From NCBI GenBank assembly GCA_013204195.1, contig JABMOJ010000071.1:1-7864 (forward strand): DNA of 7,864 bases, in the 5' to 3' direction. Positions 1-4,763 of this stretch are shown in pieces. Within the stretch, counting starts at the first letter, position 1; each line of letters opens with the position of its first letter. This DNA is from SAR86 cluster bacterium (GTDB lineage Bacteria > Pseudomonadota > Gammaproteobacteria > Pseudomonadales > Azotimanducaceae). The notes under the pieces are model-generated. The model was not told the DNA's origin. It worked only from the letters and a program-made list of their open reading frames with translations, and searched no databases. The position numbers and the translations under genes are program-made.

Positions 1-35
1 CGGTACTGCTGATATAAAGCAACGATTGAATCCAA
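1..35 (-). CDS. Possible start of a downstream gene, PepQ-like N-terminus (partial)
   Basis: A reading frame opens with TTG at 35-33 and runs off the left edge of the window. It gives only about 12 residues, MDSIVALYQQYR if TTG is read as Met. A GGAG Shine-Dalgarno sits at 46-43, seven bases before the TTG, which is good spacing. No ATG or GTG is available in this stretch. From memory, the residues resemble the N-terminus of Xaa-Pro dipeptidase PepQ, whose E. coli form begins MESLASLYKNH. PepQ would hydrolyse Xaa-Pro dipeptides in the cytoplasm. The match is too short to be decisive, and the frame is also open upstream of the TTG back to the gspN stop. The call rests on start-site spacing plus weak similarity. 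Confidence 0.25.
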   Translation of the reverse strand, partial: MDSIVALYQQY

Positions 36-68
36 GTCAGGGCTCCAGTAGGCGCTGTCGACAAAGGC

Positions 69-824
69 TTAAAATAACTTTTCTTCCAGTGCCAGGGCGG
101 TGTCGTCGAGGCTGTCGCTGGGCGGCCAGGATAGTTCGGCAAGCTTAAACAATCTGGCCTTTATAGCAACCTTCACCCAGCCGTTTGGTTTGAGCCGCAG
201 GCTGACTAACTGGGCGTCTAGGTCATTATCTCGATGAGTCACGTCGAGATTGAAATCATTGGCTTGCAGGCTGATTTGGCCCCGTAGCGGTGGTAAATTA
301 ATGTGTCCCAGGCCTCGAGGATCGGGAAAATTGAACCGTCCGCCGGTCCAATTCAGTTGACCTGCGGCAGCGGTAAACCAAGTCTGATTAACGCTCAATT
401 GAATATCATCAAGGCTTACGTCGCCGCTGACAGCCAGCCCGAAGGGCGCGCCCAGCTGATTCAAGTAGTCGGGTTGCAAATTGCCGCGGAGATGTTCAAA
501 CCTCAGACTACCGGGCGTCAAGGTCAGTTGTACCGCCAGGTTGTGCCCCGTCCCGGTCGCGGTGATCTGCAACGGCAGGCCACCTGCGAACAACCGGCGG
601 CCCGCCAGTTGCCAAGTTACCCGGCTGGGAAAGACATCGCCAACGCGCACGTCTGCTCGGCCATCCCATAGGCTACCTTCGATCCTGAGGATCTTCAGCG
701 CCGGTAAAACTACCGTGGCCTTATCCTTGAACTGTGCCCAGACAAGGCTAGCGGGTAGGTAAGTGACCAAGAATCCGAGGAATGCGATGAGACCGATGCT
801 GGTATAGAGTAGGCTTCGGCGCAT
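69..824 (-). CDS. gspN: Type II secretion system protein N (GspN)
   Basis: This 251-residue protein has the length and layout of GspN, the bitopic inner-membrane subunit found in some type II secretion systems, which export folded proteins from the periplasm. A short basic start (MRR) leads into one hydrophobic segment at about residues 5-30. The rest should lie in the periplasm as beta-rich sequence. Family-like features are PASLVWAQ after the membrane segment, IEGSLWDG at 48-55, and VTWQL near 69-73. A glycine/proline-rich repetitive beta pattern then continues to the end. The ATG at 824 overlaps the TAA of the upstream gene (TAATG) and has no clear Shine-Dalgarno, which suggests translation by re-initiation. 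No other gsp gene is visible, so it is separated from at least the neighbouring secretion genes expected in a gsp operon. Identification is by recognition of the sequence pattern, without a database search. Confidence 0.85.
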   Translation of the reverse strand: MRRSLLYTSIGLIAFLGFLVTYLPASLVWAQFKDKATVVLPALKILRIEGSLWDGRADVRVGDVFPSRVTWQLAGRRLFAGGLPLQITATGTGHNLAVQLTLTPGSLRFEHLRGNLQPDYLNQLGAPFGLAVSGDVSLDDIQLSVNQTWFTAAAGQLNWTGGRFNFPDPRGLGHINLPPLRGQISLQANDFNLDVTHRDNDLDAQLVSLRLKPNGWVKVAIKARLFKLAELSWPPSDSLDDTALALEEKLF

Positions 825-1198
825 TAAACGAACCAGTTAACGATGGTTTCGCCGGCAGCCGTAAATCGACGCCAGCCCTGTTCATCGTTACCGTCCCAGC
901 CGCCATTGCTGCAGCGAGTCTCCAAGCCTAAGGCTTCCCAGGCTGCGAGGGCACAATCTCGATCAGTTGCCCAAGGAGTTTGGTCAGATTTGAACCAGAC
1001 AGATGTATATCCGCCTTTAACGACATTCTCAACGATCACGCAAACTTGACTATTCGCCATTGTGATACTTGTGGTGGCGCCATTAGTCATGCTGGTGATG
1101 GGCCCCATGAGACCGTTCAGCCAGTCTTGCAGGGCAGATAAGTCGGGTCGCTTAATATAAATTTCGATATCGGGGAAGGCTTGAGTGGCATCGCTCAT
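824..1198 (-). CDS. Conserved-looking hypothetical protein, 124 aa, tryptophan-rich
   Basis: I do not recognise an assigned function. The product is a small soluble protein with no signal peptide or membrane segment. It has seven tryptophans in 124 residues (26, 68, 76, 87, 101, 109, 122) and three cysteines (53, 82, 96) that do not form a CxxC motif. The middle (45-70) reads as alternating beta strands. The stretch around 78-90 looks helical, and 95-124 holds a Gly/Trp/Asp-rich segment ending in GETIVNWF. The start is well supported: ATG overlaps the dapE stop by four bases (ATGA), and a GAAGG Shine-Dalgarno lies six bases upstream inside dapE. Its end overlaps the gspN start by one base. 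This packing argues strongly that it is a real gene co-translated with dapE and gspN. It could be a small accessory protein of either neighbour, or unrelated to both. Confidence 0.8.
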   Translation of the reverse strand: MSDATQAFPDIEIYIKRPDLSALQDWLNGLMGPITSMTNGATTSITMANSQVCVIVENVVKGGYTSVWFKSDQTPWATDRDCALAAWEALGLETRCSNGGWDGNDEQGWRRFTAAGETIVNWFV

Positions 1199-2364
1199 CG
1201 TGTACCTTCACCCAAAAGTCGGTCGAGGATGTCGCTGTAAATATGCGATAGCTCAATAAGGTCGGCGGTAGCCACACACTCGTTGATCTTGTGGATCGTG
1301 TCGTTCCGTGGCCCGAGTTCGACTACCTGTGTCCCGGTGGGCGCGATGAAGCGCCCGTCAGAAGTGCCGCCGGAAGTCGAGAGTTCCGTTTCTATCCCAA
1401 GGCGGGCCGCGAGCACTTGTTGCACTGCAGGGATCAGTTCGCCCCCGCTCGTCAAGAAGGGTAGCCCAGATAAAGACCAGCTGATCTCATAGTCAACGCC
1501 ATGGAGCTTTAACAGCGTCTCCGTGCGCTGTCGCAGAGATGCTTCAGTAGAGGCCGTTGAAAACCGAAAATTCAGTAGCAGGTTCATCTCTCCAGGAATC
1601 ACATTGTTGGCACCGGTGCCGCTGTGAATATTCGAAATCTGCAAAGACGTAGGGGGAAAGGCGTCATTTCCGGCATCCCATTCGATAGCGACCAGCTCTG
1701 CCAAGGCAGGCAAGGCGGCGTGAATGGGATTCAGCGCCTCAGTGGGATAGGCCACATGACCCTGTATCCCCTTGATCGACAACTGCGCGTTGAGTGATCC
1801 TCGTCTGCCACTGCGAACCACATCACCGAGCGCGAGATTGCTGGATGGCTCGCCCACCAGACACCAGTCGATATGAGTGCCGCGGTTTTGCAGCTCCTCG
1901 ATCACTCGGCGCGTACCATTCAGCGCTGTCGCTTCTTCATCACTGGTGATTAAGAACCCGATAGTGCCGAGATGATCAGGCTGGGCGGTCAAAAATCGTC
2001 GGCTGGCGGTGAGCATGGCGGCTAATGAGCCTTTCATGTCTGCTGCGCCGCGGCCGAATAGTAAGCCGTCTTTGATGGTTGGCTCGAAGGGTGGGGTGTG
2101 CCATGCCTCGAGGGGCCCGGGTGACACCACATCAGTGTGGCCCGCGAAGACAAACAGGGGTGCGCCATCGCCGTGCAGTGCCCACAAATTATCCACGTCG
2201 CCGAAGGGCATGGATTCAATGCGAAAGCCGAGCTCGCTGAGATATTCAGCCATCAGAATCTGACAGCCGGCGTCGTCAGGGGAGACCGACTCGGCACGGA
2301 TGAGTTGCTGTGCCAGAGCCAGGGTCTCGGCGTCGAGGCTGGCGGGATTATATTCAGTGCTCAT
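1195..2364 (-). CDS. dapE: Succinyl-diaminopimelate desuccinylase (DapE)
   Basis: DapE is a di-zinc M20-family hydrolase that splits N-succinyl-LL-diaminopimelate into succinate and LL-diaminopimelate in the cytoplasm. The 389 residues include all expected landmarks: AGHTDVVSPG (74-83), GRGAADMKGS (104-113), TSDEEA (140-145), VGEPSS (170-175), QGHVAYP (201-207), TSGGTSDGRF (330-339) and the late IHKINE (357-362). Predicted metal ligands are H76, D109, E144, E172 and H358, with E143 as general base. H203 is the likely oxyanion histidine reached from the partner subunit. Each is exactly nine positions after its Haemophilus DapE counterpart, so the N-terminus is nine residues longer but intact. 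It starts 18 bases after dapD, with AGGT about 11 bases before ATG, a slightly long spacing. Its 3' end carries the Shine-Dalgarno of the next gene. Identity is secure. Confidence 0.97.
   Translation of the reverse strand: MSTEYNPASLDAETLALAQQLIRAESVSPDDAGCQILMAEYLSELGFRIESMPFGDVDNLWALHGDGAPLFVFAGHTDVVSPGPLEAWHTPPFEPTIKDGLLFGRGAADMKGSLAAMLTASRRFLTAQPDHLGTIGFLITSDEEATALNGTRRVIEELQNRGTHIDWCLVGEPSSNLALGDVVRSGRRGSLNAQLSIKGIQGHVAYPTEALNPIHAALPALAELVAIEWDAGNDAFPPTSLQISNIHSGTGANNVIPGEMNLLLNFRFSTASTEASLRQRTETLLKLHGVDYEISWSLSGLPFLTSGGELIPAVQQVLAARLGIETELSTSGGTSDGRFIAPTGTQVVELGPRNDTIHKINECVATADLIELSHIYSDILDRLLGEGTR
1205..1209 (-). promoter_or_regulatory. Ribosome binding site of the 124-aa gene, inside dapE
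   Basis: GAAGG on the minus strand lies six bases before the ATG at 1198 and within the last codons of dapE. It is the best-formed Shine-Dalgarno in the left half of the window. It is a main reason for accepting the unrecognised 124-residue gene and this start. Confidence 0.65.
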
Positions 2365-2382
2365 CAGTACGATCTACCTGAT

Positions 2383-3408
2383 TTAGTTATGGGCATGCAG
2401 GGCCGGATTCAATTCAATCGCCTTGCTGTTAGTTCGACATTCCACCGCGCCGGTAAGGGAATTGCGGATAAACAGCATGTCTGACTGTCCCGCCAGATCT
2501 CTGGCCTTGACCGTTTGAACCGTCTTTTTGTTTTCGTCCAAGACGTGGACCCGCGTGCCGGCAGTAATGTACAGGCCAGCCTCGATAATGCAGCGATCGC
2601 CGAGGGGTATGCCGGTACCGGCATTGGCGCCGATCAAGCAATCTCGACCGATAGACAGAATCAGTTTGCCGCCGCCTGAAAGTGTGCCCATCGTGCTGGC
2701 GCCGCCACCCAGGTCGCTACCGGCATGCATCACCACACCCTGTGACAGCCGACCCTCGACCATATTGGGACCTTCTGTGCCGGCATTGAAGTTAATAAAA
2801 CCCTCATGCATAACGGTTGTGCCTTCACCCAGATAAGCGCCCAGTCTAACTCGCGCTGAATGGGATATGCGCACACCACTGGGTACCACATAATTGGTCA
2901 TCTTCGGGAACTTGTCGACTGCAGAAACCTCTAGCTGTTCGCCCCGAACCCTAGCTTGGGTCTGGGCCTCGGCAAGCTCCTCGGGATCGATGGCGCCGAG
3001 ATTGGTCCAGGCAACATTCGGCAATTGAGCAAATATACCCGTGAGGTTGATTTCGTTCGGCTGAACGTGACGATGGGATAGTAGATGTAACTTCAAGTAG
3101 GCCTCTGGTGTCGAGGCTAAGGCAGTATCTTGCTCGATCAGCGTGATGACCAGGGGGCGCACCGCATTCGTTAAGCTGTCGACAACGGCCTGCTGCTCGG
3201 CAGTCAGCAGTGGCCTTAATTTTGGCAGAAGAGCTGCTGGCAGTTCAATGGTGGTATTACCACCGGCATAACCCAGTACGCCAGCCAGCGCCTCAATCTC
3301 TGTCTGGGCAGGTTTGAAAACCGGCTTCGGATAGTAAACCTCTAACCATTCGCCTTTGCGGTTCTGAGTGCCGATGCCGATGGCATAACTGAAAAAATCT
3401 GTGCTCAT
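2383..3408 (-). CDS. dapD: 2,3,4,5-tetrahydropyridine-2,6-dicarboxylate N-succinyltransferase (DapD), long form
   Basis: DapD transfers succinyl from succinyl-CoA to tetrahydrodipicolinate, committing it to the succinylase route to DAP and lysine. At 341 residues this is the long form known from Pseudomonas (about 344), not the roughly 274-residue E. coli type. The N-terminal domain covers about 1-130 and is followed by a linker. The left-handed beta-helix runs from about 170 to 285, with hexapeptide-like turns such as VRISHSARVRLGAYLGEGTT (179-198) and SIGRDCLIGANAGTGIPLG (252-270). The glycine-rich segment MHAGSDLGGGASTMGTLSGG (227-246) and NFNAGTEGPN (206-215) match the family core that forms the trimer active site. 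The C-terminal arm (about 286-341) contains RDLAGQSDMLFIRNS. AGGA lies seven bases before ATG. The gene follows a 140-base gap containing a hairpin and precedes dapE by 18 bases. Confidence 0.96.
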   Translation of the reverse strand: MSTDFFSYAIGIGTQNRKGEWLEVYYPKPVFKPAQTEIEALAGVLGYAGGNTTIELPAALLPKLRPLLTAEQQAVVDSLTNAVRPLVITLIEQDTALASTPEAYLKLHLLSHRHVQPNEINLTGIFAQLPNVAWTNLGAIDPEELAEAQTQARVRGEQLEVSAVDKFPKMTNYVVPSGVRISHSARVRLGAYLGEGTTVMHEGFINFNAGTEGPNMVEGRLSQGVVMHAGSDLGGGASTMGTLSGGGKLILSIGRDCLIGANAGTGIPLGDRCIIEAGLYITAGTRVHVLDENKKTVQTVKARDLAGQSDMLFIRNSLTGAVECRTNSKAIELNPALHAHN

Positions 3409-3415
3409 AGTAGTA

Positions 3416-3419
3416 TCCT
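3416..3419 (-). promoter_or_regulatory. Ribosome binding site of dapD
   Basis: AGGA on the minus strand sits seven bases before the dapD ATG. It supports this start over an in-frame alternative. It lies 26 bases downstream of the hairpin at 3446-3472, so the hairpin does not bury it directly. Confidence 0.7.
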
Positions 3420-3445
3420 GTGACGCTTATGTTGAGTTCGATGGT

Positions 3446-3472
3446 GCGTACGGGAGCTTCGTCGCCGTACGC
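3446..3472 (-). repeat. Inverted repeat / hairpin in the dapD leader
   Basis: GCGTACGG (3446-3453) and CCGTACGC (3465-3472) are perfect 8-base inverted repeats separated by an 11-base loop. Three more pairs (3441-3443 with 3473-3475) can add to the stem across a two-base bulge. No run of T follows on either strand, so it does not look like an intrinsic terminator. In dapD mRNA it would lie about 37 bases before the start codon. It could be a 5'-UTR structure, a dyad binding site for a regulator, or chance. Confidence 0.5.
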
Positions 3473-3548
3473 CATTTGATGTAAATACTGTGGATCTGTT
3501 CGCGGTCGTTTCTAGTGAGATGACCTCATAATTTGTCTGTTGATATTG

Positions 3549-4763
3549 CTATAGGTATTTTCGGTGTTGCATGAAGCTCCGCAGTCGACCGGCAGCCTCC
3601 ACGCACTCATCCAACGTCGCCACCAGGGCCAATCTAACTCGGTCCTGACCAGGGTTAGCGCCGTCTACGACCCTTGATAGATAACTGCCCGGCAACACCT
3701 TGATGTTGGCATGGGTCATTAACCGTTGGGCGAACTGCTCATCGTTGACCGGGGTCTGTGGCCACAAATAAAAACTGGCAGTCGGCTGCGTCATGGGCCA
3801 GACGTCTTTCAGTATCGCCTCCACGGCCGCATATTTTTGCCGATAGCTAGCTCGGTTGTTGATCACATGTTGCTCGTCATCCCACGCGGCGATACTCACC
3901 CACTGATGATGAACTGACATGGCCGAGCCATGGTAGGTGCGGTATAACAAGAATGCGCGAATCAGTTCCGCATCACCGCAGGCGTAGCCTGACCGTAGGC
4001 CAGGCAGATTGGATCGTTTCGACAAGCTGTTGAAGGCAATGCAGTTTTTATAGTCATGCCGACCCATAGCGCAGGCAGCCTCGAGCAACCCAGGTGGTGG
4101 TGCCAGTTCGTCTGCATAAATTTCCGAGTAGCATTCGTCTGACGCTATCACGAAATCATATTGATCAGAGAGCCGAATCAAGGATTGCATATCCTCAATA
4201 GAGGCGACAGCGCCCGTTGGATTCCCCGGCGTACACAAATAGAGTAAGGAACATTTTTGCCATTGCGCTTCAGTGACAACGGAGAAGTCCGGTAAATAGT
4301 CAGTCGCGGCAGTACAGGGTACATATACCGGTGTGCTGCCAGCGAGCAGAGCGGCGCCTTCGTAGATTTGATAGAAGGGATTGGGCATCAGCGTGCAGCT
4401 CTCTGCTCGACTGTCGATCACGGTTTGCGCAATGGCGAATAAAGCTTCACGGCTACCGGTAACGGGCAAGACCTGGGTTTCCGGGTCAATCGGGCTAGCA
4501 GCCAGATTGAAGCGCCGATTAACGAAGTTTGCTATGGATGTTCGCAGTTCAGGTATGCCTCGGGTCGGCGGGTAGGTTCCAAGGCCTTGGACAACACCGG
4601 CCTGCTCGAGGTATTTGGCGATAATGAAGTCGGGCGCTGGATGTTTGGGTTCTCCCAGCGACAAAGCGATAAACGCATGCTCCGGCGCAGGCGTAATGTC
4701 AGCTAGTAAGTGGTTGAGTCGCTCAAAGGGGTAGGGCTTGAGTCGTTCGAGCTGTTTGTTCAT
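3549..4763 (-). CDS. dapC: Succinyldiaminopimelate transaminase (DapC)
   Basis: This PLP-dependent class I/II aminotransferase uses glutamate to convert N-succinyl-2-amino-6-ketopimelate to N-succinyl-LL-diaminopimelate, the step between DapD and DapE. The 404 residues start MNKQLERLKPYPFERL, typical of the proteobacterial DapC group. Fold-type I landmarks follow in order: LSLGEPKHP (34-42), TYPPTRGIPELR (63-74), VTGSREALF (101-109), NPTG (181-184), SDECYSEIY (208-216) and SLSKRSNLPGLRSGY (246-260). K249 is the predicted PLP lysine, D209 and Y212 contact the cofactor, and R377 (RVRLAL) should bind the substrate carboxylate. ATG overlaps the glnD stop by four bases (ATGA), with AGG seven bases upstream inside glnD, indicating translational coupling. 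ArgD-type enzymes can do the same reaction, but the sequence style and the dapD/dapE neighbourhood favour DapC. Confidence 0.93.
   Translation of the reverse strand: MNKQLERLKPYPFERLNHLLADITPAPEHAFIALSLGEPKHPAPDFIIAKYLEQAGVVQGLGTYPPTRGIPELRTSIANFVNRRFNLAASPIDPETQVLPVTGSREALFAIAQTVIDSRAESCTLMPNPFYQIYEGAALLAGSTPVYVPCTAATDYLPDFSVVTEAQWQKCSLLYLCTPGNPTGAVASIEDMQSLIRLSDQYDFVIASDECYSEIYADELAPPPGLLEAACAMGRHDYKNCIAFNSLSKRSNLPGLRSGYACGDAELIRAFLLYRTYHGSAMSVHHQWVSIAAWDDEQHVINNRASYRQKYAAVEAILKDVWPMTQPTASFYLWPQTPVNDEQFAQRLMTHANIKVLPGSYLSRVVDGANPGQDRVRLALVATLDECVEAAGRLRSFMQHRKYL

Larger units (their letters stand above)
3409..3548 (-). other. Non-coding leader between dapC and dapD
   Basis: This 140-base gap is the only substantial break in an otherwise overlapping gene run. 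It holds a hairpin (3446-3472) and the dapD Shine-Dalgarno. I looked for a sigma-70 promoter for dapD. There are AT-rich patches such as TATTTACATCAAAT (3476-3489) that could hold a -10 box, but no convincing -35 box at 16-18 bases, so no promoter is called. It is too short, and lacks the layered stems, for a lysine riboswitch. A dapD promoter here is inferred from the spacing only. Confidence 0.5.

Noticed and set aside
303..762. Overlapping plus-strand frames of 122 and 93 residues
   Set aside because: Both are antisense to gspN, which has a coherent membrane segment and family motifs. The plus-strand products show no signal peptide or known motif.
2609..2624. Perfect 16-base palindrome ATGCCGGTACCGGCAT
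   Set aside because: It lies inside dapD and encodes the conserved beta-helix residues NAGTGI. Codon choice for Gly and Thr between similar flanking codons explains the symmetry, and no second copy was noticed in the window.
3293..3475. 60-residue minus-strand frame starting in the dapD leader and running into dapD out of frame
   Set aside because: It has no Shine-Dalgarno, and most of it is dapD read in another frame. Its ATG falls within the hairpin region. An upstream regulatory ORF is conceivable but unsupported.
3495..3528. Very short leader-peptide-like frame (ATG AGG TCA TCT CAC TAG) in the dapC-dapD gap
   Set aside because: Five codons with no lysine codons, no ribosome site and no terminator after the downstream hairpin, so it does not fit a lysine attenuator.
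3409..3548. Lysine riboswitch before dapD
   Set aside because: The gap is 140 bases and has only one simple hairpin. The multi-helix lysine aptamer core is not visible, and dapD riboswitches of this type are not expected in this group.
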